Source of the DNA: Ceratothoa steindachneri
Taxonomy: Eukaryota; Arthropoda; Malacostraca; Isopoda; Cymothoidae
NCBI GenBank assembly: GCA_963969495.1
Contig: OZ018330.1
Location: 45,808,394 to 45,872,393, forward strand
Direction: 5' to 3'
DNA length: 64,000 bases
Part shown: positions 35,780-53,959 of the stretch, piece after piece
Numbering within the stretch: the first letter of the stretch is position 1
How the letters are laid out: the number at the start of each line of letters is the position of its first letter
The notes under the pieces: generated by a model
Database searches by the model: none
Told to the model about the DNA's origin: nothing
The model's input: only the letters and a program-made list of their open reading frames with translations
Made by a program: the position numbers and the translations under genes

Positions 35780-36985
35780 TGCCCAGAACGTCTTCATTCA
35801 TCAGCCGCGAGCTTGGAAGGTACCCAAAATCAAACAACGTTCATCTCAGTCCCGGTTAACTTATCACAATTTGAGCCTAGTAAACCGGCCGAGTGGCTGC
35901 AAATGTGCGATCTCATTATGTCTACCCGCAGCCTCCCTGAACAACAAAAGATCGTGCTTACTTCACGAGTTTTACCTTGGTTATAATTATTTTAGTTCTT
36001 TTTCAAACAAATATCACCACTCCTTTTGGCTCTTTCGTGATGGTTAGAATGCCGTATTGTCTTCAAAACAGTGGTCAGGCATTCCAACGCTTCATAAACC
36101 GAGTCCCGAGGGGTCTTCCCTTCATCTTTTGCTAGATACACGACCTCATGATAGCATTTTCGTCGTTAGATGAACATTTGTCTCAGCTTCGTGAGGTTTA
36201 TGCTCGTTTAGAATAGCATGGCATCGTAATCAACACTTCTAAGTGTACTTTCGGTGTCTCGTAATACTTCTTTCTCGGGCAGCATGTTTTTTTCTGCCGG
36301 AATTTAGCATCTCAAGGGCACAGTTGCTGCTATTCTGGATTTTTATCGACCTTCTTCGCTCAAGCAACTTCATCAGTTCTGCAATATGATTATTTTTTAC
36401 TACAGATTCATTCCTAACGGTACTCAAATCACGGAATCACTCAATACTTGTGTTTAAGAGTAAAAATAATTCTTCTCTAATTTGTTTTTTTTTAGACGTA
36501 TGTGGATGATTTTCTCGCACCAAAGAAACTATTGTCTCCACTGTTTTCCTAAACCATTCTTCTCTCGGTGCCCTAATCAGCGTCGCCTCGGACGCATTTT
36601 CTATCCATGTCAGTGCAACGCTGCAGCAAAAGTACATACCTCTTGGCAGCCTTTCGCTTTCTCCTCTCGTTCTCTTTCAGATTCTCAAATGTGGTATACA
36701 TAGTACATACGTTCTCCGGAGAACTGCTCGCCATTTCCGCAAGTATTTGCAGGGGGGTAATTTTTTATCTTCGCAAACCACAAGCCCATTTGTTGGTGCA
36801 CTTTTTGCATATCGCAATTCCTTAGTGCATTATGAAGTTCATTATCGTCATTTGGACTTCATTCTGCAACTCAAGAGTAACATTCGCAATGTTCCTAGCT
36901 CTTCAAATGTCGTACCGGACGCGCTGTCTCGCATTTCGTCAATTTTCGCTGGCGCATTAAGCACCAGTGTCTACCAGGAATGAAA
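35780..36985 (+). pseudogene. third Ty3/Gypsy relic: gag-like piece fused to RT and RNase H
   Basis: 35840-35960 reads QFEPSKPAEWLQMCDLIMST and LPEQQKIVLTSRVLP, a gag-like stretch (inference). From 36010 the RT palm appears: TTPFGSFVMVRMPYCLQNSG, QAFQRFINRVPRGLPF, then a stop and IHD in place of YIDD, LDEHLSQLREVYARL and GIVINTSKCTFGVS. After a degenerate connection region, 36690-36960 shows the RNase H end (TFSGELLAI, then HLDFILQLKSNIRNVP and VVPDALSRISSI). Stops and deletions occur throughout. It is a different family from Gypsy-H and Gypsy-I, and gag is joined almost directly to the RT palm by a large deletion. Confidence 0.8.
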
Positions 36986-38827
36986 TATTAGAAAGTGGGT
37001 CATGAATACGGAAAGAGGGACAACCTGCAGATTTGAAGTCGAGGCAGATGTATTGGAATGATCCATCACTTACCTGACTTTTCGGTTTAAATTAGGCTGA
37101 GTGGATTGAAAAGGTGAAGAGAAATGTGCAAAATGGTGGAGGAGGATGGTTGAGTGGAAGAAGGATGTGGTGAAGTGGAGGAGGTAAAGGGAGTTTGTTT
37201 CTTCGATTGTTATACCAGCATGACTGTGTGGAGTGCAAAGATTTATTTCCGTAGTCACGAAGGTACCAACATGCATCCGACGATATTTGGTGAGGTGAAG
37301 AATACTAGGGTCAAGTAAAGGATGTGGTGAATTTACATTGCTGTACATATCGTACGGCATTATTTTCAAATTGTATTTTTCATAGCTGTATTCTGATCAC
37401 CTCTACTGCAGTTGCAAGTTACGACAATAGAGGGGCCTCCACTGGTTGCATTCTTGCCGGATGTTCGGAACCTCCGATGAGACCTGGACCTGCGAATAAA
37501 TAATATTAGAATTAAAATTTGGGGTAGGGGTTACAGAATGATAGTCCCCAATTTTCATAGACGCAGAATATCGTTGATCATTCATTTTAGCTAGGGCGAA
37601 TGCAGTCCGGGATTGCTCTCATTAATACTTCCTTTAAGAGGAGTTCTTTACCATTAAAATTTGCACCTTTAGACCGTGCTAATTTTTTCAAATGGTCTAG
37701 AGAGCGGCTAGAGCGCATGTCCCTTGTCACTTAGGGGGTTAAAAGATCACTTAACTCGTCTTCTGTTTTTCAATATTTTTGAATAAATGGTTCTTTAAAT
37801 TCTTCTCACACACTTGGCCGCGTGCTATTAAATAATATGATCCGATAAAGAACGAAAATACCTATTGGTAGGGATCGTGAAATAAACACGATAGCTGTGG
37901 GTAGATAAATTATTGCACCTACTCGACAGGTTTATTCGGATGAATTATTGCCTGTCTGGAAATTGGCGCCGTGGGAATGGTTATCGAAGCCATTAATAAA
38001 GTCTGAGAAGAAGCAATATGCTGGGGAAGAAAAAGTCGTGTTGGAGGTATAAGTACACACTGTATTTACGCAATCCATTGTATTTGTAGTAAGATCCAAT
38101 AGGTGAAAATTTGAATAAAAAGCTTTCAAAATGCGTAAAAAGTTTAAATTTCGCTGAAATATTTATATTTTAATAAAGCTTCCTTTTCTTATTTGATTAA
38201 TGCAATCCGAGGGTAATGCAAATTAAACGATGATTCGTTAAATAAGGCTAAGATGTAGTAGTTACAAATGGATATAATTCGAGGAAGGAAATTTTAAAAA
38301 TGGCGAAATTACCGTTGGGAAATAAGCAAACAGTTGAAGATTGAAAAATCGAGCTTATGCAAATGCTTTATAAAATGGAGGATTGATGAATTTTGGAAAA
38401 TGATTTTAAATTTTTACATATTAGGCGATTAAACGAAATATATCGATTTAAATCGGGCTGAGTACCATTTAGCAAGGTAGTTTAGGTAAAATAAGACGGG
38501 TCGAAAACTTTATAACACTATAAATTTGGAAATGAAATAAAATACGAAAATGAGGTTTACCAAAAATAATTTAGTTTAAGCCTATAAATAATGGATTTGT
38601 TTATTGAAGGGTATGGATATAAAAATTGATAAAATTAAATGAATAAATTATAACAATTAAAATTTTGGAATTGAGTTTGGATATACGTACGTATATGTTA
38701 CGACTTATTTTATCAAAAGAATAGACTAAAAAACTTGGTGACATTAGGCAACTCAGAGCGAAAGAGGATTGAGAATCAATCAGAAAGGTTAGTTAAGAGA
38801 TAAATAAAGTATCCTGGAGAATAATTT
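36986..38827. other. no gene recognised
   Basis: Short ORFs on the minus strand only. The AT content rises towards the (TA)n array. No TIRs, LTRs or family motifs. Confidence 0.4.

Positions 38828-40044
<1,217 letters not shown>

Positions 40045-40115
<71 letters not shown>
40045..40115. repeat. (TA)n microsatellite
   Basis: About 70 bp of TA between the Penelope-like fold-back and the left TIR of the 40116-42811 transposon. Confidence 0.97.
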
Positions 40116-44526
<4,411 letters not shown>

Positions 44527-45456
44527 TGAGGGGCAGTCAATAAGTTTTGCGAATCGGTAGGGTAAAACAGAGGAAGGGTGATAGCTGTTAGTGGGAGTGT
44601 TAGGACAAGTTATGACAAGTCAGGACCTGCAGCCGCACACTCCTGCCTCGTCTATTTAAGAAGCAGTAGCTAATCGCAGATCGTCAGTCAAAATTTTTCA
44701 ACAATGGAGAAGGTTGAACACTGCGCAGTGATCAAATTTTCGACCAAGGAAGGCAAGAATGCAAAAGAGATCCATGAACGCATGGTTGCAGTATACACCG
44801 ACACCGCCCCTTCCTATGCAACCATTGCTCGCTGAAATAGGGAGTTCCACCATGGTCGTGATTCCCTTGAAGATGACCCCCATCCAGGGCGCCCTTCAGA
44901 CGTGACCAACAAGGACAATGTGGCCCGTGTGGAGAGGAGGATCCTCGAAAATCTCGGGTGAAGGTCGAAGAAATCGAACGAGGACTTGTAATATCACATG
45001 GAAGTGCTATCAACATCATCCACGACAATTTGGTCATGACCAAGGTCTCTGTCCGTTGGGTCCCTAGAAACCTCACGTCACATGATCGACTTCAACGTCG
45101 TCAAAGTCCACAAGGCCAGGGTTGCACAAGCTGTCCTGCGCGAGTGTGGATTCGTGAAGCTCAACCATCCCCCCTACAGTCCAGATCTGGTCCCTAGCTA
45201 CTACTTTTTATTCCGTCAGCTCAAGGCTACACTGCGTGGACGCCGGTTTGGGGACAATGAAGATGTCCAGCTCGCCGTCCAGGAGTGGATTGAACAGCAG
45301 TCGGAAGATTTCTGGTTGTCGGGAATTCGAAGCCTCAGGGACAAGTGGCGCAGGTGCATTGAAGTCGAGGGTAGTTATATTGAAAAATAATAAAACACTT
45401 TTCCTCATACCTCGTTTTCTTATATCCGAATTGCAAAACTTTTTGACGGCCCCTCG
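44527..45456 (+). mobile_element. mariner copy 3, complete ends, internally deleted (930 bp)
   Basis: TIRs TGAGGGGCAGTCAATAAG (44527) and the inverse of CGAGGGGCCGTCAAAAAG (45456), with TA at 44525-44526 and 45457-45458. It is in opposite orientation to copies 1 and 2. It carries the same internal deletion junction. Confidence 0.95.
44704..45390 (+). pseudogene. mariner transposase, central catalytic region deleted
   Basis: Starts MEKVEHCAVIKF at 44704. The N-terminal DNA-binding domain has a stop at the position of TRWNREF (AR*NREF). It reaches WVPRNLTSHDRLQR near 45055-45100 and then jumps to VHKARVAQAVLRECGF. The C-terminal third is open (45082-45390) and ends EVEGSYIEK, but PYSPDLVPSYYFLF has Y in place of the third catalytic aspartate. 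All three catalytic aspartates are therefore missing. Confidence 0.93.
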
Positions 45457-45458
45457 TA

Positions 45459-46250
45459 GGTAAGTAGAGCAAACGGTCAAAAGTTTAGTAAAAAAATCCA
45501 TCACGGCAACAGCTTGGAGGGTAGTATGTAGGGAGATGGGAGAAACATGGTGGGATGAAGATACCATGATTTACCTCCCCCCCACATAAGAGGAGCTTCC
45601 AGCAGGAGCAATAGAGTTGAAAGTGAGAAAGCCGGGTACCGAAGAAAAAGGCCGTATACCCAGTTTATTCTCCTGAAGACAAATAACAGCGGAGTGGAGA
45701 GTCGTCAAAAGAATTTTGAGTTCTTCCCACTTTGGAAGAACGCCTTGACAATTCCATTCTAAAATGGAAGATATTATGTGGGACGGTTAGATACCACTGT
45801 GGATATCTTTTCTTTTTTTGTGGCCGATATTGTATTTGTGTTTTCCCACGGTGACGAGATTGTGACCTTGGGAATGTTTAGAGGTCTCAGACGCGGATGC
45901 CAAAATCTTCTCAAACTATGTAGTTCCTCAAAGCGAGCTCAGCTTGCGCGTCGTAGGTTAACTGCAGCTATTGCGAGGCTAGATTAAAAAGAGCAAGGTA
46001 TCAGCCCTTTTAATAAGCTGGTTCGAAAGGGTGCTAGAAAGTAGGGTGGCTAAACTTGCTGAGTCTGAGTCGGGGGACGAGCAAAAACAACTCTGTAAGA
46101 AGGTTGTCACTGACGGAAGCGTTGAGTCAGCAAGGAACTTCATTGCAGGCAATAAATCCGTGGGGCTCATATCAGTGAGCTGCCGTAGACCTTGCCAATT
46201 AGAGCTGTTGGTGAGATTGATCAAGGCCACCTTGAGTGCATCATAACGTT
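45459..46250 (-). pseudogene. second copy of LINE-J1 (ORF1 end and endonuclease start)
   Basis: 45459-45830 is about 90 percent identical to 27650-27930. The minus strand reads LEWNCQGVLPKWEELKILL, TLHSAVICLQENKLG and FLTFNSIAPAG, keeping the QE dipeptide and 100 bp that the first copy lost. 46230-45979 has an ORF1-like region (LTNSSNWQGLRQLTDM). The copy is cut at 45458 by mariner copy 3 and the (TA)n array; nothing of RT follows on the other side. Confidence 0.85.
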
Positions 46251-49200
46251 CAATAACGGGGATGATATGATAAGGTCAAGCAAGATCACTGCAGCTGAAA
46301 AGGCAAAATGGAGATAATGTGCGTGTATTTTACTTTATCGCTTACATCTTGGTGGATCTCGAAAAGAAATACACATTATCGGAACAATAATTCGGAGTCA
46401 CTCTCCTGGTGATGCGCAGGCAAGGGTAAGTGGATTCCATTGATGTAAACGAGTATAGAATTCGCAGTTAACTCATCGTACGTGATTTAAATCGGCACTC
46501 GGAAGGGGGCAATGAATTAATTTGAAGATGTATGATCATCAATCTTTACTTTATGCAACCACCACAGAGAGAGTATGTCGTGCAAAACAATCAATCAAGG
46601 ATCGATAATCTTCTGACGTCGAATATGGGCCCCCACATCTGACACCAATTGTGAATTTCTCACAACACTTATTCGTGACGTTTGGCGGAACAAACCAATT
46701 CTCGTTGCAAGTTTAATTCGACTCTAAAACCAAGAGATGAAAGCATCAAAGAAATTTGCAATTCAGGATATGTAAAGTTACCGGTGGCAACAATTCTTTA
46801 TAGCAACGGATGAACGAATAATTTAAATAGACATAGGTAATTGTTTAAAGGCACTCGTAAATTTACTAACCCCATTCAGCGATTAGAAATGATAATGCGG
46901 CTTTGTATCAAAATAATTATTTAGATGAATTAGGTTTATTTACTCTTTTTTTATTGCGTTGCCCCGCGCAAGGATTACTAGAGGGAAATATAGCGAGAAA
47001 TTTAAGTTGAATGCTTAGGAGAGTTACGCGCTCAAAAATTTAAAATCGTACTTAAAATATCTGGAGAGAGGAGCGAGTCGATGCGATCGATGTAAAAGTG
47101 GTCGGGAAATCTGCGGCCTGGATAAATTTGAAGTCGTTGTTGTTTTTCGGGTAAAGATTTAGTGGCTTGTCTCTTTTAGATAGCTGGTTAGGATCCCTGG
47201 AATTTTTAATGGATCAATGGTGTCTCGTTATGGATTGCGTTTGTTTACATATTCCTAAGATTTATTTGGGTATTATTTGATACAGGTGATAACGAGAAAC
47301 AACAATACTAAACATACTTATCCGAAGGACTTTTTCGTACTTTCTTTATATCTGATTATTTGTGCAGATGCAGATTTGTCCTAAATATAATTTAATATTT
47401 TAATAACTTAATAAATTTTCGTGCCATGCGAATACACCTTACGTTTATTCATGATGTTCCTATATCTGCATTTTTATTTTAGTTGTGTATACTAAGAGTT
47501 AATTAAAAAAGGGGTTAAACCCACAAAAAAACGATTATTGAGGGCTTCGCCCCCTATTCTTTCAGGAACTGGCAATTTGAAAATTGAAGAAAAAAAAGAA
47601 CGGAATAAAAAAACAAGCAAGAAGTGACATCATGGACAAAAACAAAAGACGATCGAAAAGCAAGTCACACGATGTATGCATTTGTAAGTAGCGGAATTTT
47701 ATGCATAGGAAAAAAGTGATTATTTTCTTATTATGGCAAACTCGATTCAATATGGGTTCACATCTACTTCGATTGGAAGTAGATGTGTTCAGAAGTTTGT
47801 GAAATTTCGCTTAGAAACCAACCCAAGATTGATGAAAATGGGAGGATTGTTGAGATAGATGAAAACAAGTTTAGAAAATCTAAATTTAAAAATAGGTAGG
47901 GAAGTTACGGAGGTTTGGGCATTTGGGGGTATTGAACGAGTATCGAAAAAGAATTTGTTTTCCCTGCACTGGACAGTTCGGTAAATAGAATAATACCTAT
48001 AATACGACAGTATATTTTGTCTGTTTAATAAGGATAGGATAACTAGGTTAAAGGAAAAAAAATATCTCCATGGTACATTTGATGTTTTGCTTAAATCTCT
48101 CCTCATTTTCTTGTCCCCATAAACAAGTCTGGTAAAGTTATTACTTCAATTTTTTAGATTTCTATGCATTTGTACCTAAAAATAAAGACACATTTAAATA
48201 AAACATGAAATGTACCATTAAAATATATTTTTTAATTTCAAACTAAAGTTGGGACCTTTATCAAATAATTACCATTTATTTGGATACTATTTGTAATCTT
48301 TGGCTAGGAAAGCTTTATATATATTTTTGCTTGGCTGAGAAGTTTTTTAACGCTACGTTTAGTTCTCTGTATTTGTTCATATGTCGTTCTTTATTAAATT
48401 TTATGGTAATATGATGATAGGCTTCATTTCTTTTCGCTTATATTTTGCAGAGTTCTTTGTTTGACCCTTTGGTTGTGCACTTTGGTTCTTTTTCTTGCCT
48501 TGGTACAGTTACTTCATCCGCTTGTTTGAGAGTGCCGAGAAAAAGTTTAGACCTTTTCATTACGTCATCATGTTGAAAGTAGTTTTGAATATGACTCATC
48601 GTAAGTTCCAATTTAGCTAAGTCGCACCTACTAAAATTGCTACTTATCATGGGATTATATATTGGACAATGTTTAACATGAATTTTGAAATGATTTAAAT
48701 TGTCAGTGTCACCCAAAAGTACTCCAATGCGAACTTCATTTATTAAATTTTCTTTTTTGTCAAAACAAGATTCAGGATGTTATATAACGAGCCGCTGTTT
48801 GCACAATAAAGTTATTAGTCCTAAAATTAAAAAAATGCCCCTCCAAGGTACTTATTAAGTTAATCTTAAGATAGTTCAAATCATTACTGACTAGAATACA
48901 GTTCTCTTTGGTGACACAAAAGCTGCTTGCAAACAAATAAGAATGATCATTCGAAGTAGCTGCAACCTCAAAAACGAGTTCCTTTGTTTACGGGGCAAAA
49001 TGAAAAACTTAAGCAATTGAAACTGAAATAGGAAGGTTTACAAAGAATAATTACCAAAAACAGCCTGGTAAATTAATTTGTTGATCGGTTACGTCCTCTT
49101 GCCCTTGGGAGTAGTCCATGAGAATTAAACTGTATGTTTAACTTTGGTTGCTTTTCTTGTATATGTATAGCTTGTAGAAAGAATAATTGGCAGCAATTTG

Positions 49201-50209
49201 GGGCAGAATCTAAAATTTTGTGTTTTCCTCCATCCTTTTTCTGTTGAGGCAAACTCCGTGCTTTTTCTCTTGTGCGTGTTTTCAGCGCTCTATTATTGAA
49301 ATGGTATGTCAGCCTCTTGAGAATTTTGTTTCGGTGATTCCGATGTATTAGTGAGGTAGGAGCTCACAGTTTCATGCTTTTTATCTTTCCTTTTTATCAG
49401 ATCAGTCTGTTTTAGGGGATTTGGAGTAGGTCTTGAGGCTTGGGATGAGTTTAATTTGATAGAACACAGTTGAATCGTCTTTTTTTCGGCGTTTGTTGGC
49501 CTTATTCCATAGTTAATAATTTCCTTTAATATTATTTCGTATGTTCGGTATGCTGTGTTCATACTAGTTTTGTAGAAGAGTTTTATAATGTTTTCTTGGT
49601 CTAAATTTCGAGTGCTATGAGGCTCTGTACAACACTATCGGTCCATTTTCGTTCTTATAGTTGAATGTACATCGTGGTTACTGAATCCGCTGTTAACGAA
49701 TACCTAGATGACTCTCTCAAGATCATTGTGAGTTTTTTCTCATGTGGTGCAGTGGGTGAAGGCAAGATTGATCTACGAGTTAATTACGCTTTTCTTGTAT
49801 CGTTTTTGGCATTCACTTTGTGCATTCATGCAAAGGCCTGGAGTGGTGGCTTTAACGTATACTTTGATAGTTATTTTGTCGTTACGGTTTTTAGAAAAAA
49901 GTGTAGATCATTCGTTTTCAGTTGGGAATGTTATAAACTTAGACAAATTTTTAACGGCTCAGCTCAGAAGTGTTTGCAAGAACGTTGTTTTAGGGAATTT
50001 AATCAATGAATAGCCAAATACAATGTATAGTATTGTCTAACTATTTCTACATTACTAATGAAACAAGAAACAATATAAATAAATTATTACTAATACTAAA
50101 CAATTGAAACGTATTTAATAACGAATGTAACTTACATTCTTCAAAATATCTTGTATGGTTCTTTTATCTACAGAAGACTTTTTTCTATTTAATTTTAAGA
50201 AATTAAAAA
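46251..50209. other. about 4 kb without a recognised gene
   Basis: Mostly AT-rich. On the minus strand at about 46632-46654 the phrase TTGGTGTCAGATGTGGG resembles a retroelement primer-binding site with an LTR edge next to it, but no partner LTR or coding domain was found. ORFs at 48438-48716 and 49293-49562 (minus) are short, polar and unlike any family I know. Confidence 0.4.
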
Positions 50210-50929
50210 TTCGGCAGGAGACCATACCGAGCATGACACGTCCGATTTCGGGGCGCCCTCGGGTGTGAAGGGTAAGTCCCAAAAGACCAAGAGTAGGATC
50301 AGCGGACCCTTGGAGACGCCGGGACCCCTATCTAGGCGTTACGCGGCGTCTGAGAGCCTGCAAGCAAAGACACATGCTTTATTAGCCCCAGTCTCTTCCT
50401 AGGATCTTTGGTAGAGAACCGAAGGTTACCCGTTTCTCAGACGGGACCCTTCTGGTGAATGCGACTGCCCCTGCGCAGTTGCGTATTATAAGTACCCTCT
50501 GATGCAAGTAGCACCCACTTCTACAGTGAATTTGGTAACATGAGTAGTTTAGGCAAAGGGAAATCGGGGACTTCTCCATACAAGATATTACATAAGAGCT
50601 GACCGAACAGGAAACGATCAAAGCCGAACGTGTGATGAGGAAATAGGGAGTGTCCTCGAAACCCACCCCTATAGTCTTCGTCACGTTCGACTGTGACAGG
50701 CTTCCTGACTCGTTACGTGCTAGGTGGCATCGTTACTGCCTCGAGGTATAAGTGCATTAGTAACGCGAGTGCTATTACTGCCAAGTTGGGCCTAGAGGGC
50801 ATTTTTCTTCAATGGAATTGCCATGGGCTCCAGCTGAACTGTAATTATTGCTCTCTCTGCAAAGACTCTGATTTCTCTCGAATTGTTCCCTTGACATTAA
50901 TACTGATTGGCATTTTGGCAAAAGTTTAA
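50210..50929 (+). pseudogene. LINE fragment: ORF1 end and endonuclease start (Jockey-like)
   Basis: GC-richer island. The plus strand reads EHDTSDFGAPSGVKGKSQKT and ETPGPLSRRYAASESLQ (a polar ORF1-like tail). After a gap, 50790-50850 gives GIFLQWNCHGLQLNCN, the typical IxQWNCRGL start of a LINE endonuclease. It stops soon after, at 50929. Assignment rests mainly on the QWNC motif. Confidence 0.5.
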
Positions 50930-51067
50930 TTGTACATAATATCCATAAAGTGTAAGGATTTCTGCATATATTAATTTGATTGTAGTGATTACACTCTTCT
51001 ATTTTATTTTCAACCCCGCAACGCTGCTATTGATTGCTTTAAGGTAAAGATCTGCTTGCCTGGTAAG

Positions 51068-51069
<2 letters not shown>

Positions 51070-51129
<60 letters not shown>
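51070..51129. repeat. (TA)n microsatellite
   Basis: About 60 bp of TA, directly followed by a Tc1-like fragment. Confidence 0.97.
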
Positions 51130-51134
<5 letters not shown>

Positions 51135-51149
51135 TCATTAATCTTGAAT

Positions 51150-51560
51150 TATGGCATGGATTTCATCAAATTTTCGCAAATGTCTGACGCTATATTTCCC
51201 CACAGAACTTATAATTTTTCATAGTTCTGTTTTATTTGTGCTTATGGTACCTCTTATTGCTTTTCCAAGCAGTCCCCACAAGTGTTCTATGGGCTTTAAG
51301 TCTCGGGTCTGTGATGGCCAGTCTATAGAGGTGATCCCCATTTTTCCAAACCTATTCTTGGTGTGGTTGTATATATAGTTTAAAGCATAGTCAGGCTGAA
51401 ATATAACTTTTTTCCTTGGTGTTGTGGAATGCAATTTGTGTATATAAGTTGTAGAGTTAATTCTTGCCTGGAATAAACACATCTACCCTGCCCCTGACAA
51501 AGACAAGCAATTGTATTCCATGATAGAAGCACCTCCATACTTTCCAGGTGGTACCACACA
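51150..51560 (-). pseudogene. Tc1-like transposase, C-terminal fragment
   Basis: Minus strand 51482-51219 reads KVIFQPDYALNYIYNHTKNR (second catalytic region, FQxDNAPxH worn), FGKMGITSIDWPSQTRDLKP and IEHLWGLLGKAIRG (the SPDLNPIEHLW block with the third acidic residue). The C-terminal end is near 51150, next to (TA)n. N-terminal parts are absent. It is a different Tc1 family from the 42919 element. Confidence 0.82.
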
Positions 51561-52079
51561 AGGAGGAGGAAATATCTTTCTAACTCTTCGTCTCACAGAA
51601 GTAGCCACTTAAGTGCTGAAAATATGCAAAATTCTTTAAAAAAAGTTAGATTTTTTAATAATTTTCTTCCAAGATATTTTTAAATTAAATTACATGTAAA
51701 TCACCCTCAAAATAGTCTTGCTAAAATACCTGATAAAGCTACATTACATAACAATGGTTTTGTTTATGTGCATTTTCCATGTTTTTTATGCAATGTTTTG
51801 CTGCTGAGTTTTTAATATTATTTAATCAGTTTTGGGAGATCATCAATATTTTTAGAGATTTTCTTAATTTTACAATTGGACTTCATATAAACAATCTTTC
51901 CCAAGGGCGATATGTCTAGTTCATTCTATTGTGAATTTGTAAGGATATTGAGACACTAGCATGTGTATTTTCACGTTTTAATTTTTTTTTAGGAATTATA
52001 AAGAAAAAAAGAGCAAAAAAAGAAAAATTTAAATATTTACATCAGAAGTGCTTTGAAATCGTACTTTTATAGTGTGAAC
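51561..52079. other. AT-rich, nothing recognised
   Basis: No coding frame. AATCACCCT at 51699 recurs at 58220 in the same orientation, but neither can be paired into a TIR. Confidence 0.35.
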
Positions 52080-53100
52080 GCTTTTATTTGTTCTGATTAG
52101 AGACAAAATATAGTCTCCCATCAAAGCATATCCAATTTTCCTCGGTATCTTATCTCTATTTTCGCGATGCACTTAAGGAATCTCTTACCAGGCTCCTCTC
52201 TGACATTACACAAGTTATCCTGAAATAAAAAAATAGATGAAAATTCGAAAAATGCACTTTCAATGACTTACTATATGACAGCTCAAGTCCTCGAAGCTTT
52301 GCTACCATCTTCTTGTAGTTTTGATCTTTCCGATTTCCCCTAAATCCATAAACTACAGCAAAAATGCACATTGTGCTTCTCTTTCGGCTTTGGTAACCAT
52401 TCTTTCAAGTTTCTCAGACTTTAACATTGCGTTTAACTGTGGTTCAACAAATAGGTCATCCTTAATTTTAGTTAGCCTGAGAAAGCTTTGGAAACACAAG
52501 ATGGATTTCTTGAAAGGCTTCTTCTCCAAAATCTAAGGCCTTTATAAACTATTTTATCACTTCCAATTTTATATGAATTGGGGCTAATAAGACCTTGGCA
52601 GGCTCCACAAGATGTTCCCTGACAACAACTAACGTCCCTGTCTGTAACTTATGTCGCAGGGGCCACTAAACTTTCTGGTAATGATGATCTTCAGCTCTAT
52701 TATCCTATAAGCAAAGGAAACACGAATCTTTTGTGTACCAGCTTGAAAGCCAAGTAAGAAGGCAAGCTTCTTGAAGTCCCTACAAACATCCCACTCATAT
52801 TTAGGATAGTTGATTTTGTCAAGAAGATCTTTAACATTATCGTAGTCTTCTTCTCTTTGTACAGCGTGTGTCAGAGGCAAATATGGATATTGGTTTTCAT
52901 TGTGTCGTAACATTGTTTTGAGACTTCGTGTTGATCTATGAAGATTCGCCATTCTGCAGGATCTTGTTTCAATCCAACAGCAGTAGACAAACCATTCACA
53001 TCGTTGCAGAAACATAGATCCTCACTAACATCAAAGTACATTTCAAATTCATTATGTCGTTTTTGGTACACAAGTGCTGCAGATGATAATATGTTTGGAT
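52080..53100 (-). pseudogene. decayed paralogue of the 53960-54913 protein
   Basis: Minus strand: LVYQKRHNEFEMYFDVSEDL and FCNDVNGLSTAVG (53071-52960), PAEWRIFIDQHE, then YEWDVCRDFKKLAFLLGFQA (52800-52730). WPLRHKLQTGTLVVVREHLV, LLAPIHIKLE and FIKALDFGEEAFQE follow (52660-52520), and finally NVREEPGKRFLKCIAKIEIR and YRGKLDML (52200-52100). Block by block this parallels the intact protein: WNICGDLKVISLLLG, LPPLHIKLGL, NFVKAM, SDEHVERFHRDI and RYQGR. Stops and frameshifts occur throughout. It lies outside the TIRs of the 53405-58092 element, so it is a separate, older copy. It extends further N-terminal than the intact frame. Confidence 0.8.
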
Positions 53101-53959
53101 ACTTAAGAACTTGTCTTCCTTTAACTTTTTTGTACTTTCTATCATCTATCAGGAATAAATAGCAGTCATCATGATGGTTCTTCGGCTCTCTCCATAGTGT
53201 TGAATAACAAAAAGCATGGTGCTTTTTGCATCTTTCAGTAATCCTTCTATACTAGATCGACAGCTTCTACATATCATATAAAGGGGAATCATGGCTTATC
53301 TTGTTCACTCATGGGCATTCCAAAGTAGTCTGCATGCTATCTAGAATTTGGCACCTTTCACGATTTTATATGATATATGGTTTTTCCTAATATAATATCC
53401 ACAGTAGGGTGGATTCAAAAAGGGTGTTTTGCAAAAATTTTGAAATTCATTTCCCCACCCTGGTTTTTTGATGGACCTAACATCAAAAACTATTGTGTTG
53501 AAATTTCAGACTTCTAAATTAATATTTTCAAGTTCCTCAACGCAATTGAAATTTTGAAAAAAAAACAAAAATGTCGGAAAATTCTATCTATTTATGTCCG
53601 AAACTGGGTATATTATTTCCATAAAACTTAAAAAAAATATATTTACAAAGCATTAGCCACCCAAACTTTAACTTTGTCTCTGCTACTTGAGTAAACGTTG
53701 TTGTAACTAACTAACTTGGGTGCGCTGATTCCAAATCTGTGCTCAGAATTGTCCTAGCACGTAAGGTTCTTGAGTTATACAACTAGGCTATATGGCTCAC
53801 TTTGTCACCTTGAATCAATTAATGATATAATTATTACGAGTTTGAGAAGAATGAGACGTTTCTGGGCAAAGGTTTGGAATAGGGGCACCCTATTTGGCAT
53901 TATGTACGTCCTTTTGCGGACCTAAAGAAGATATATATTACATATAAAAGAGGTAGTAC

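Noticed and set aside
46632..46654. Primer-binding-site-like TTGGTGTCAGATGTGGG as proof of an LTR retroelement
   Set aside because: No partner LTR or gag/pol remnants nearby; kept only as a note in the region entry.
48438..49562. Minus-strand ORFs of about 90 codons as host genes
   Set aside because: Short, polar, no recognised family, no supporting splice or promoter features.
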